Shown here one piece after another: positions 1-11,500 of a stretch of DNA of 64,000 nucleotides. Within the stretch, counting starts at the first letter, position 1. Every line of letters starts with the position of its first letter. Source of the DNA: Spodoptera frugiperda (lineage: Eukaryota > Arthropoda > Insecta > Lepidoptera > Noctuidae); contig NC_064216.1 of the NCBI RefSeq assembly GCF_023101765.2, forward strand, positions 5,608,501 to 5,672,500, written 5' to 3'. The notes below the pieces were generated by a model. It ran no database searches and was not told where the DNA came from. It was given only the letters and a program-made list of their open reading frames with translations. Made by a program: the position numbers and the translations under genes.

Positions 1-1003
1 AGTATTACCTTACAGATGATTTATTCAAATTGCCAAAAAAAACCCAATTGAAAACGATTTATCTAACTTCAGGCCATCACTACTACCATACACCACCATC
101 AACAGATTCAACTTCAAGTGACTACCACCGGCAATTTCCATAGATTTAATCAGGATTTGTATTCAAATACATAATAGGTTTAAATTGTTGTAAATCAGGC
201 AACGGATGAGTGAACTTGAATGACATGTCCGTTCGGTTTCCAATCCAAGTAGTATATATTTAAAGTTACATATCACGTGCCCATTGATATCCATTCCAAC
301 GGAATAATTTTGTAAATTACCTCTTTTTTGATCACCTCGTTATGCATTGTGTACGGATAATGTGTTGTGTTGAATGCTGTAATGATTAATGTGTTTATTT
401 TCTAGGTTTCTAGATTTTTCTTATTGAAATCGAACTTTTAGGAATCTTTTTAGTGGTAGAAACGTTGACAAGTTTCAGAAAAGACGACATATATTAAAAA
501 AGATAGTACGAATTTATAAATATTATTTAAAATTATGATTATAACATAAATGAACTCGGTTCGTTCCGATGCGAAAAAAAAAACACGCTTTCGCATTAGC
601 AGTAATATAAGTACCTAACTATTTCAGTAACTTAAGTAAGCTTCACCAATAAAACCGAAGACCAATTACCTGTTCAATCAAATTTCTAATTTAAAGTAAT
701 CTTTCTATCAATATAACACCTGTATCTACTTCAAGTACTTCATACCTATGTAATAAGACAGTAAAAACGATCACTCTAACACCAATTACGTACGTATTTG
801 CGACCATTCGACTGTAGCATAGTGTTACGGCTTGCTTTCATTACAGACTGAACTGGATACTAAATGGTGTAATATTTCTGTAAGAACGAGAAATTGTGTT
901 ACAGTCTATTCGTTTGACGAATTTATTGTTAGTAAATAGGCATACAAATACAAATTATTATTTGTCCATAATGCAGTAGGTTTTCGTATTTGTAATAAAT
1001 ATT

Positions 1004-1082
1004 AAGGGCCTTCAATTAAAGTAAATACTTTAATTACGTACGTAATTGGTGTTAAAGTAAATACTTTAATTGAAGGTCCTTT
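1004..1082. repeat. Inverted-repeat hairpin (MITE-like)
   Basis: The left arm (about 1004-1034, starting AAGGGCCTTCAATTAAAG) is nearly the reverse complement of the right arm (about 1052-1082, ending TTAATTGAAGGTCCTTT), separated by a short loop containing ACGTACGT. The arms are about 30 bases with only a few mismatches. This is the shape of a tiny snap-back MITE or of an element terminus that has folded back. No target-site duplication was convincing, and the family is unknown. Confidence 0.6.
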
Positions 1083-1884
1083 ATATTGATGGATATATTA
1101 TATGGAGACCCAGGTTGGTAGATTTCGCTAAATGACTTAAAAATCCGCTGTCTTGTAATAATCATTAAAGGGTTAAACATTTTGGCTTAGGAAAAATTAT
1201 ACCTAGTATTTGCCAAAATTTTCTAGTATGTTGCGAGTACATAATGACGGTCAAAAAATGTTTGTTCTCATAATAGGGTAGATACCATAAGCCGACACTA
1301 AGCCATTGCCAAATAGTTTCTAGTAATTATGAAAATAACAAAACATTGACCTTTCTAGTTGAGAAATACAAAGAAACGCAGTAGTTCTAAACCGTTCCAA
1401 AATTGACTTAGCAACCAAATGAATGAAGAAATAAACAATATTTTACATTTAAACGAACTAATTAATATCACTGAAAGTTCATTTTAGCTTAGCATTGTCG
1501 GGGCGCTATTCATTAGAAACCTTTCAATAGACTGGTTGAAAATAATTGGCTATCAAAAGTACTTCAGGTGACTTAAATTGTGGAAATAGTACGCCCACTT
1601 GGTAAATTGTCTTTTTTCAAATGATCATAGGTTCACAAAGAGAGTAATTACTTCTATTACTTCTAAATACAGTAATCCTAAAGAGTCGATCCCTAGTAGA
1701 GAACTGGCAAATTGTAACGTTAAAATCATAATCTTTTGTTCCCAATCCCATTTCCGCAAACAACTTGACGCATTCAAAAACGTATAAACAAAAAAGCAGA
1801 TGAAAAGCGTCAGTTGTATAGAAATGCTTATCAAAATTAAGCTTCGCAGTTGCAACAAACGCGATGCGGAGCTGTGTAAAAATA

Positions 1885-1889
1885 AATTA
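1885..1889. repeat. Left target-site duplication AATTA
   Basis: The five bases immediately before the left LTR match the five bases immediately after the right LTR (3531-3535). A 5-bp duplication fits LTR retrotransposon integration. Confidence 0.7.
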
Positions 1890-2089
1890 TGTAGCAATGA
1901 GGTTTCATCACATGCACCTGGCAGGCTAGATGTTGACACACACTGGCAGGCTGCGTTGTGACACGGGAGAAGAATTGAACGTTTTGAATTTGACTAGGTT
2001 GTCAACGATGAGAAAATTTTACATTATTTGTCATTACATTTTATTGTCAGAAGAATTTTAGCTTTCGTGTAAGACACAACACATGCTAA
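1890..2089 (+). repeat. 5' LTR (200 bp)
   Basis: It starts TGTAGCAATG and ends ACATGCTAA. It is the direct-repeat partner of 3352-3530. It contains a 22-base segment (inside about 2015-2041) that is missing from the right copy; otherwise the two are nearly identical. At 200 bp it is short for a full Ty3-type element but normal for miniature LTR elements. Confidence 0.85.
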
Positions 2090-2091
2090 AT

Positions 2092-2109
2092 TGGCGCCCA
2101 ACGTGGGGC
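2092..2109 (+). promoter_or_regulatory. Primer-binding site, tRNA-Lys type
   Basis: The 18 bases TGGCGCCCAACGTGGGGC match the complement of the 3' end of tRNA-Lys1,2, the primer site used by several retroviruses and retrotransposons. It lies two bases after the left LTR, where minus-strand DNA synthesis would start. Confidence 0.88.
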
Positions 2110-2364
2110 CGACCATGCCCCGAACTAGGCTACGGAGGCAGACGACGGCAGACGACGAAGCTACGGAGCAGAGTCCTGTACGGGCCCCCGAACTTGTCAC
2201 AGCGCCTCGTCTGACCGTGCCGGCATAATGCAGGCGGATACGACTAGGTGCCCAATAGAGACGCTGCGGTCGTTGCGCCGACGAAACGCGGTCGAAACGC
2301 CGGCGCCTCATGGCAGTCACCATCGTCACCGTCGCTGAACATCACTACGAGTTCGTCCGGCGAG

Positions 2365-2727
2365 GTTCACCGGACTTCTCAAGAAGAGTTCGTCCTGGGA
2401 CTTCGCCAAGTGTACCGCGGGGTTCACCGGACTTCTCAAGAAGAGTTCGTCCTGGAACTTCGCCAAGTGTACCGCGGGGTTCACCGGACTTCTCAAGAAG
2501 AGTTCGTCCTGGAACTTCGCCAAGTGTACCGCGGGGTTCACCGGACTTCTCAAGAAGAGTTCGTCCTGGAACTTCGCCAAGTGTACCGCGGGGTTCACCG
2601 GACTTCTCAAGAAGAGTTCGTCCTGGAACTTCGCCAAGTGTACCGCGGGGTTCACCGGACTTCTCAAGATGAGTTCGTCCTGGAACTTCGCAAAGTGTAC
2701 CACGAGGTTCACCGGTACTTCTCAAAA
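2365..2727 (+). repeat. 57-bp tandem repeat, six full copies
   Basis: Units begin at 2365, 2422, 2479, 2536, 2593 and 2650, with a partial seventh from 2707. Each starts GTTCACCGGACTTCTCAAGA. Because 57 is a multiple of three, all frames stay open across the array; one frame (2248-2742) encodes a 19-residue unit with the core HRTSQEEFVLELRQVY. The middle units are almost identical, while the first and last carry a few changes, which suggests recent expansion. It lies upstream of the gag-like part of the LTR element. Confidence 0.95.
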
Positions 2728-2732
2728 AAACG

Positions 2733-2932
2733 GAGGTACTAGAAGCCTTCATCGACGCGGTCCAGGTATACAAGGAGTGTGCTGTGCGGACGTGAGTGAC
2801 GATCACGCGCTGCGGGGACTCCCGATGCTGTTAGAGGGCGATGCCACCGTGTGGTGGCGCGGCGCCCGCAACAACGTCGCCACCTGGAAGGACGCCGTGC
2901 TCCGACTTCGCTCCATGTTGACTCCGAGACTA
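2733..2932 (+). pseudogene. Decayed gag-like remnant (Arc/Ty3-type)
   Basis: From 2789 to about 2932 one frame reads a stretch with the core ALRGLPMLLEGDATVWW and then ATWKDAVLRLR. This resembles the N-lobe of Ty3-type gag capsids and of insect Arc-like proteins, where a conserved tryptophan pair follows 'GLPMLL.G.A'. Just upstream, 2733-2792, a different frame carries the matching preceding helix (EVLEAFIDAVQVYK) and then stops, so a frameshift separates the two pieces. After about 2932 the similarity is lost again. Further gag-like residues may lie in 3217-3345 but are interrupted. No zinc knuckle or enzyme domain was seen. It cannot make an intact capsid protein. Confidence 0.7.
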
Positions 2933-3340
2933 AGATTCGGAAGTTGTTGGGCGGGTGCGGAGCCTCGATGGACTTCAACTGTGTCCTCGTGCACTACCCG
3001 TACACAGACCCGTTTAGTGACAGCCAAGAATTCGACTTCTCATCACTGTCAGACGCCGAAACCGGCATACAAGATATCACGTGAAATGTTCAGCTAGGAA
3101 CAAAAAGACAAACGTGCAGAAGTGTTTGTGTGTAGATTTAGGTCTCTAATTGTAAACGAAACCTTTCGTACTCAGAACTGACAGTAGCAGTTAGGCTTTA
3201 GGAGCGGCATTACTCCAGGGGAGGGGACCGACGAGCGACCTATAGAGTACGCCAGTCGCCTCCTCACGTCGGCTGAAAGAAACGTAGGAGGGGTAGACCA
3301 CGCAAGAACTAACCTGATCGCGGGGACGTTCGCTCAGGTT

Positions 3341-3351
3341 AGAGGGGAGAC
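3341..3351 (+). promoter_or_regulatory. Polypurine tract
   Basis: AGAGGGGAGAC lies directly before the 3' LTR, the position of the plus-strand primer of LTR retrotransposons. The composition and position are the evidence. Confidence 0.75.
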
Positions 3352-3530
3352 TGTAGCAATGAGGTTTCATCACATGCACCTGGCAGGCTAGATGTTGACA
3401 CACACTGGCAGGCTGCGTTGTGACACGGGAGAAGAATTGAACGTTTTGAATTTGACTAGGTTGTCAATGATGAGAAAATTTTATTGTCAGAAGAATTTTT
3501 AGCTTTCGTGTAAGACACAACACATGCTAA
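3352..3530 (+). repeat. 3' LTR (179 bp)
   Basis: Direct-repeat partner of 1890-2089. Compared with the left copy it lacks 22 bases, gains one T in the AATTTTTAG run and has one C/T change near 3466. It is followed by the AATTA duplication at 3531-3535. Confidence 0.85.
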
Positions 3531-5764
3531 AATTATGTTTTATTTCGTCCCCTGGCAGTTTTTCACTAGTAAATGTACAGTTCGCTGGGATTGCACCGAC
3601 CTTAATGAATGCTCTCGTATGCCTATGCACTACATACCCAACCTTTACCTGTGCCTGTGCTACCAAACGTTTAACGCCCTCTTAATGTTCGTACGGCAGG
3701 CTGGTAATTGCTGTATGTACAAATATTTTGTGAACAGGAAAGCATTCTTTATGAAATACTTTTAGCTCACGTCGGTGATTAAAGTTCTTTAATATCTGCC
3801 CCCTCACAGCCGTTACATGTCCACAAGAGTTTTTAGTTAAACGAAATGAAGTTTCTAAGTTGATCTTTAAAGTATACGAAAGTCAAGAGCTTTAGTCAAA
3901 GTTATGTGAACAGCTTATGCTATACAGTTTTAAAGAGGACGGAGAATATGAAGAGCCATGTGGGTATAGAAAACCTTTTCTGAACGATTAAAGTACATTA
4001 AAACATATTATAAAGATATAATTAAGAAGTAAACAGAAAATCTTTTGTTCATAAAATAAATTTCTATGCTACGTGTATGGTGCTTTAAAAATCTTGTACC
4101 AACTTCATAGTTTCCAAGATACAAAGATAAGAGGATCCCCAAAATATCCATGGTATTCCATTCGCAACTACTAAAGTTCTTACCTAACGACAGTTCAGAT
4201 ATAAGGTGGCTTATTGTAAAACCCGCAAAGAATTTTCTTATTCGCCGTCGTCAGGTGCACTCCTTGCGAAAATAGGATTTCATTTTTCTAGTGACCGTTG
4301 CCGGTCTTGTTAACGCTAAACTATGTTATATTCTACATTGGGAAATCCGAGATTGAAACTCTGTTTTAATATTGAAATGTTGAAAGATTTGACTAATATT
4401 TTTGTTCGATAATGTGGCAAATTGCAAACTTTATTTCTATAGCGAAACATTATCATTCGTCATTATTGTTACAAAATATTAACCAATCTAAGATAACAAT
4501 ACTTACTTTTATACCTTGAATTGCATATTGGTTTTGTAATTGATATAATAAATAGTGTACTATCGATACATAAAAAAAAACAGAACTAAATACTCGAACT
4601 AATAACCGAAATTAATTACACAAACCCTTTTTCACCATGCCATTACCTTACTCGGAAAATCAGTGCAGACTAGGCTAACAATTTATCAACAGAGACATCA
4701 GTTAGTATTACACTCGAGTTATCTCAGTCCTCATTAGCTAATGAAGTCTGAATTCTGGTATACATTCTTAGAGTTGTTTATCGCTTGTTGATCTGCAAAT
4801 TGGTCTCTGAATGCGCCTCTCCGTCTACCGTGAATCCTCTTCTTATCAATCCACGCCACCTCTTGCATAAACTTGTTTTATTGTGCTCGTAAATTCTTCT
4901 GTTTCTAGGTTCTATCGTCAGTTCAAAGGTCCCTTGAACGTAATAACTGTAGTAGTGTTGAAGCTAGTTTATTGCTTTGATTTATTGAATGAGAGTTGAA
5001 TGGTCATTCGTTTGATAAAGCGGTAAACATAACAAAGATGCATATAATATTTCTAGAAGTGTAGAGAAGGAATTCATATTTTGTAATTCACTCAGAAATC
5101 CACGTTTCATATCTTCTGTAAGTTATTATGAGTCACGTGTAAAATGACGTGAAAGTTTCTACCGAGAACTTCCGAAAATGATGCTAAAATCCATTAATAT
5201 TTACCAGGAAACCGAATTGAGGACTTCGTTTGACCGGACTATAAATATGACTGGAGAATATTCGTCGTTTTCAATAAAATCGCATTGATAATAAAAAGGT
5301 CTTTCATATGCATAAAGAACTAACAGAACAGAACACTAGGAAAATAGAGATAAATAAAGCCGTTTTTTCTAGCTAAAATAAAAATATCAGTTGGAATAAT
5401 CAATAGTTCACACGCAGGGCGCCCGAAAGAAAACAATAACTTTTGCAGTGTTTAATTCAGTTATTCTATTCGACACGCGCATTGTGATCGGATTTGGCAG
5501 TCGCCTGGCATTTGATATCGCGCGGTACATGCTTTCAATTGTTTTTATTATGCGTACAAGGATATGAAGCGCCATTCTGTCTGCCATGATCGTGTCAATG
5601 TACTAACGCTGGTAATAAATAACTTTCTTTACCTAATATGACGATCCCGTCTGCTTTTTTACCAAAGTGTAAGTAGTTGTACATAGTTACTTTCACTGAG
5701 TACGTCTTTAGTCTTTATTTCATTATTGGAACACGAAAGTTGCGATTGATTGCTTTCTAGGTTA
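3531..5764. other. Non-coding, no gene seen
   Basis: AT-rich sequence with scattered short open frames and no recognised domain, splice-consistent exon or RNA gene. A 76-codon frame at 3535-3765 runs from the end of the LTR element into flanking DNA and shows no family resemblance. Confidence 0.5.
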
Positions 5765-5950
5765 TCTATAATATAAAAATGAATCGTAGAATGTGTTGCT
5801 AAGCGCTCATTTCGAGTTCAGCTGAACCGACTTCGCTAATTCTATTTTTGTTGTGTTTGTTATTGTTAGGAAAAGGTGCTTATGTAAGAAAAACTTACCA
5901 ATATGCGCAGAAAATTTTCCAGGGCAAACAAAGTTTGCGGGATCCGCTAG
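5765..5950 (+). mobile_element. Non-autonomous Helitron, 186 bp
   Basis: It starts TCTATAATATAAAAATG, preceded by A, and ends CTAG followed by T, the hallmark of Helitron insertion between A and T without target duplication. Near the 3' end a perfect hairpin, GCAAAC-AAA-GTTTGC (5924-5938), sits eight bases before the terminal CTAG (5947-5950). The 5' part resembles short Helitron derivatives common in Lepidoptera (start TCTATAATATAAAAATGAAT, then a 'gaaccgac.tcgctaatt' segment). It has no coding capacity. Confidence 0.8.
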
Positions 5951-8449
5951 TTAAATATAAAATGAAATTCGAAATCATACTCAACACTATATGAGTCACT
6001 CAAACACTTCTCTTATTTGTAAACTAAAATCATCGCGTCTTTAAATGAAACCACGCCATAATTTTATTATTCTTCGATTATCAAATTTAAATTTAAATAT
6101 TTTCCATTTGTTTAAAACATAATCTCTTTTCTCCATTTATAAAAGGCTTTCGCGATGTTATCGTTGTAATTGGAAGTCCCATTTTCATGGTTTTCGGTAA
6201 GATTAGCCTTTGATTTGCTTTAAGGGGCGATCCTAACCAATCATTGATTTTGTCTCTAACGGAGTTTTATCTTTGACAAAAGACAATGAGGGTTCTGTGG
6301 CATTTGTTCATAGAATAAGATTATAAAGATATAGATTTAATAATGTTAAAATGACTATTATTATGTGTTCGTTGTTTTTAATAAACAAATCAAAACTGCA
6401 GAAATGCGGCAATATGACTTCTACTTAATATATCTTCTTTGAGTGTGAATTACCTACATAATATTGTCCATTCATTTATTGTTCAATCATGTGACAGAAA
6501 CTTCAAACAAACCGAAACAGCACTAAATACATTAGTGTGTGATGTCGTAAAATCTTAACGACATATCCCACTACTTCAAGCAATTAGCAAAACTTATGTT
6601 AATGATTGCTATGAAAATGGTTATTGGAGTGCAATGAACCCGATTACTTACTTAAAAAGATCGTAGAAAGTAGGTGGAGATTGGCGAGAAGATATCGACA
6701 GTTTGACTTTTAGGAGTAAAAGGGTAGGCGTAGTTATGTAAATCAGCCCATAATAATAGAATAGGCGATGCGATGCGAAAACAAATCTGGACTGAATGCT
6801 AGTTGGCGAATTATAAATTGGAAAGTCGAACCTTAATGATATCGATTATATAAATAAAAACGAAGGAAAAAGGAATTACTATTAAAAATACGTAGGTATT
6901 AGGGAGGCCAATCTTCAGTGCTCAGTAGTGGCCATCTTATAGATAATGGTAATGATTATGATAATGATAATGATCATAATAATGAGTTAGCTCTAAATAG
7001 AGAATTTCTATACAACAATAAATACGAGTATGATGTCCAATATCACAGTACAATACAAACATATTGTAATAGAAATGATGGATAGTACATCTTATTGATT
7101 TACCACTTATCTCGAGTTCTTTGAAGAAATTAATGCATTTGGTCACGTACCATATGTAATATGTGTCGTAATATTCGATATTTTGTGATTGTTATTTAAT
7201 TATGATATAAATATTAGTGTTATTTCATCAAACAGCTAATCTTACGACAGTTTGCGTATGAATCTAGAACATTGTATTTCTGGTTAAAGACATTTTAACA
7301 TTTAAATATTCTTATTTAACTTAATAAATGAAATGCTCAATGAATGATTGAATATTGTATCGCAATAGTCACTTACAGTCAAAATCAAAACCATAATCAA
7401 ACATCAAATAAATGTCCAAACTATCGAATCATTTATCACCGAGACAAATTAAGAAAGACTCAAGTTTCTTCTTGATCGATAACGTGTGGCTTCGTAAGCA
7501 CTTTGATTCAAGATGCATGGAGTCTAAAACTTTCCACATTAGGTAATGCCATTGTACAATTAATGTACCTTATACGCTTTCCAAATGTAATCCCCATCGA
7601 TTTTCCTGCCATTTTAACTGTTCCTAGCTATAAAATATGAATTTGTAATTTCGAACCGAAAATTGCTTCGTAACTTACCCTTGCACCTGTGAGCCTCAAT
7701 GCCGAACTTTCCAAGGCATTCTAAATCTATTTTATCGTCATAGAAGTTTTTGAACGAGTTCCAAATATACTCTTTCGTATTCCCAATATTTATTGTCCTA
7801 TTTTAGACTTGCATAACAGTATATTTTTACGACAACACCGACAGGAAAGTTATTAGAGGTAAAGGGAGATAGAAAAATATTATATGCATGGTTTATGGTA
7901 TTTACATTAAAGATATGCACTTTTTTGCACATTCATTACTTTTGTGATTAATGTAATGGCTTACTGTGGTAGTTTATGTAGCGTTTATTATACTTCATAA
8001 AATGAATAAGAAGATAATTTAAATGGCTATTCTTAATTACTTCCTACGGAAAAAAGCGGATATGAGACGCATCATCATATTACGTTCCGAGACCACCCAA
8101 GTATATTATGTTTTATTTTTCTTGTATACGGCTACAGAAATAGTAAGTATTATAAATATTTTCTTGGTTATCCTCTGAAACAGTACTCGTATAGCGAGAA
8201 TTTCGCGCTTTAGATATTTTATAGTGGCAATATCTCTTGAGATAAGCTACCTTACCTTCATATCTTCGATTTATTCATGTCCCCGCATAAATTTTTCTCG
8301 ACAGAGATACTAAGATTGTAGAGATTTATTAAAATGGTTGTAGGCATGGAATAAAAAATGTATTTATATTATTTACGGCTACATTAGCAGTAAATAAGTG
8401 TTGTATTTATGTGGGATAAGACATTTTAATAACTCTAAAGATACTAAGA
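5951..8449. other. Non-coding, one microsatellite-like tract
   Basis: No gene or mobile element was recognised apart from an imperfect ATAATGATAATGAT-type simple repeat at about 6944-6985. The rest is AT-rich, single-copy-looking sequence. Confidence 0.5.
6944..6985. repeat. Imperfect trinucleotide/hexanucleotide microsatellite
   Basis: A run of TAATGAT/ATAATGA units. On the minus strand it gives a His/Tyr-rich tail to an otherwise meaningless reading frame. Confidence 0.75.
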
Positions 8450-8503
8450 ACTAGTCATAGAGCAACGCGGGCCTCGTACCGTCGCGTTGCTCTATGGAAC
8501 TAG
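8450..8503. repeat. Perfect-stem hairpin, GC-rich loop
   Basis: CTAGT and CATAGAGCAACGCG on the left (8451-8469) pair with CGCGTTGCTCTATG and ACTAG on the right (8483-8503). The inner stem of 14 bases is uninterrupted, with a 13-base loop. It could be a small MITE or a structured element; no family was recognised. Confidence 0.65.
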
Positions 8504-11500
8504 TCACAATCATTAGTCAGTAACTAAAAACGAAAGTGTATTCATTACTCTGTACTCATCCTCAAATTATGTTTACAATGTAGTCACTCCAACGATTACT
8601 TATAACAATATTTACTAAGTTCAGTAGTTTAGGCGCCCATGTGTAAGCACGCGCGTCTCGTACGACGTCTTGCGATAGGTTCCGTAAACACAATCTCGCC
8701 AGTGCAGGTATTGAGATTGTCTGCATTCGCGGTTGACTAATCTGGATATGCTTAGCTTATCGTCCTGCCCCGTCTATTGCTTCGAGCCTGAGATTAAAAT
8801 ATTATTGAGCTTCCTTCTACGTTATGAGCTCCTGGTATCTTTTTAATTCTTCACGCGCGATAACTCTTGAATATCTTTCTCTCAAATGCGCTGTTCCGTA
8901 GAAATTTTTCTTTTGTTTCCGCCGTTTACTGGGACCTTATATTCTTTTATTGTTTTCTTTGAAATATGTACTTAGACAGCCGCTTATTGTTTTACTTGCC
9001 TAAGTTATTGTTGATTTAATATAAAATACTAAGCCTTCTTTGTCAAAGCCGCTTGAGTTTTCGTGCTTAAATACTACTTATAACAAGTTATAGAATACTT
9101 CAATTGTGACCTAAAACTTTGTTTGTAATATCGTGTCTAACAAATGTTCCAATTTTGTTACAGGTATTTTGGGACAGTTACAAACCGGTAAGAAAGGGGA
9201 TGTGGTAAGGAAAACTTAAACCGTGAGGCGTATTATCATAAAAGTGTCGTTGAATTTCAAACAGCCATTGAAATTCAAATAGTAGCTGAGCCCGGATGAA
9301 ATCGTCACAGTTTTTCCGAATTGCCCGATATCTGGTTAACATTCTTTTAAAACAAGTAATAAAAGAGCGTAACTTGAGCCGACCGTGCTCGAGAAGTTTC
9401 AAGTCGCTTTTAAAAGAAAACTTTGCAACGCGCAGTCATTTAGTTGCTTGAAACTTTATTATTCAATACTACACGCTTTTTATTTTATTTTGTATCGTAG
9501 CCACAATTTCACGAAAGATTTGGTACATAAAAAAGGCGATGGTACCGGACAGGTTGTTTATAAAAAAAGATGTATAAAAAATATTTAACAAAAACGGTCG
9601 CTTTATGGAAAAACGTTTCTTTCTGTTTGGCAACGTAACCGCTTCTCTGTGTTCTGTGAAAAAAAAATCGCAATGCGCAGAGTTCTCTCATTCAGTGGCT
9701 CGACGCTCCGCACTGCATTTTTCATTCGCAACCTGAAATCGTGCCTGGCATATACATTATATTATCTAGCCGATCATCCTGACCACGATCACATATATCT
9801 TAGGCGGCCTAAGTATGTACTACTTAGGTAACGAGTTTCTCATCTCTGTCTTACACGCACCCTGTATTAAGGGTTGATTTTGTGAAAACATGGGTGCTGA
9901 TTGATATTAACTTTTATTAAAAATTAATAAGATTGAAAATTGAATGAACTTCTCAGATTCGTGTGCTTTGATGTGCTGGCGTTCTGTGTACTATAAATGC
10001 TGAAACCTTTATTAAATCCTGTTAAACTAAACCACAATTTACCACAAAATAATTATAATTATTGATACTCGAATGCACCACAGCCGTTGTATGTAACCGC
10101 ATCGATTTATTCGTGTTTTTCCATATTCCAATATTTTGGTTCACTTTGCTCACTCGTCTGAACATCGGGTGTCGCGTCAAATGAAATGGGAAATAGCAAT
10201 TTCGTTGATACTTCAAACCGTATTGCTTATAGTATGATATATTATGCAATTTTTGGTACTAAGAAATATTTTGAGATTGTAGGTAAATAAAAATCGGACA
10301 AAATGAATCTCACATATTTTCAAACCTATTTTAGTAGTATTAGTATTCAATCAATACAAGAGTAATTTGAATTTGATTGAGATAAGTTCTTGGGGCCGAG
10401 AACACGATTTTTATTTATATTCCACAATCTTCATTTCAAAGAGAGTTTCAACTCTACAAACCTAAACCTAAGTTCCAAAATTGCACTAAGTATTTTATAA
10501 AATAAATTATTATTCATTACAATAAAAGCAGGAGAGATAATGTATTGGCAAATAAATATCAAGGTCCGGTATTGTTTTGCCAAGCTTTTGTGTTATTTTC
10601 TGGCACTGGCGAGTCGTTAAACATTGTTTCCGACGGCTATAGCCTCAATATTAGCTACCCTCGAGAGCTTGGCATAATGTCACAGGTCATAGTTCCCTAC
10701 AAACATAACTGTGCCATTAAAGTTGGCTTTACTAAAAGTGTAATGGCTTGACCTAAATCGTCGTGTAAATCCATGGCTTTGTAATTGCACTATCATTCGA
10801 GGCCATTTGCTTAATTTCATGGTATTAGATGTTAGATCCTACCCTAGTTTTGAAGATTTAATGAAGTTTCTGGGGTTTCAGCAATGGTTGTTTGAGGATA
10901 TTATTGGACTCTCTTTAAGGTAGCTCTATTGTCACATCTAAGAAAAAAACGCATAAAATGGTGTAATTACATATCAATTTAAAAATAATCTTTATAAAAA
11001 TCTTCTTTATATAGTGATGAAAGTTAAGTTTTTGAAGAAAAAATCTTTGAACCAAAAAGTACACAAAGTCACAAAAAGTAAGAGGGGCCAACAAAACTTC
11101 TATAAAACACTATTGTGTAAAATAAATAATGCGCTTACGTACATTCGCGTAAAAGTTGAATTATTATAAAACTTTGCTACGGCGCCTATCGTGCTCATTT
11201 CTAGTTTAAAATTGGAATTTGAAAGCCGAAAGTTCGCTCGAGCTCGAAACTTGGAGTGCTCGATAACGTCGTCAATTAGTGCGTCGTGGCTCGACGTTCG
11301 AGCACTCGGCTCGAGCCCGCTAGAGCCTAAGTTTACCAGCTTCAATCTAGGGTTGAGCCTCTTCATACAAAGTTTTGTATCTTAAGCTTACAGCGTACTT
11401 ATCTTAATGTGTATCTAAAATTTTAGATCATTATGTAATTAAAAACAATTCACTTAATTTGTTTAATATGTAATGCGAACTAATTTAAAATTTAAAATTA

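Larger units (their letters stand above)
1..1889. other. Non-coding flank, AT-rich
   Basis: No open reading frame with recognisable similarity or coding character was seen. The stretch is AT-rich with simple A and T runs. The only structure I could support is the inverted repeat at 1004-1082. A 20-base piece near 777-796 (AACACCAATTACGTACGT core) is the reverse complement of part of that hairpin's loop and right arm near 1035-1054, so the two may be remnants of one element. Confidence 0.6.
1890..3530 (+). mobile_element. Small non-autonomous LTR retrotransposon
   Basis: Two direct terminal repeats, 1890-2089 and 3352-3530, begin with TG and differ by one substitution, a one-base indel and a 22-base indel. 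A perfect primer-binding site starts two bases after the left LTR, and a purine-rich tract (AGAGGGGAGA) lies just before the right LTR. The five bases AATTA flank both ends (1885-1889 and 3531-3535) as a target-site duplication. The interior, about 1.26 kb, holds only a decayed gag-like stretch and a 57-bp tandem repeat. There is no protease, reverse transcriptase or integrase, so it must have moved with proteins from another element. Near-identical LTRs imply a recent insertion. The LTRs end in TAA rather than the usual CA, so the 3' boundary could be off by a base or two. Confidence 0.87.

Noticed and set aside
2365..2727. CRISPR-like array
   Set aside because: Units are contiguous with no unique spacers, and the genome is eukaryotic.
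2345..2806. Antisense open frame of 153 codons across the 57-bp array
   Set aside because: The repeat length is a multiple of three, so several frames stay open on both strands; nothing indicates translation.
11100..11385. Overlapping open frames on both strands in a GC-richer patch
   Set aside because: The patch is rich in CTCGAG-type motifs and probably an old repeat; neither frame resembles a protein.
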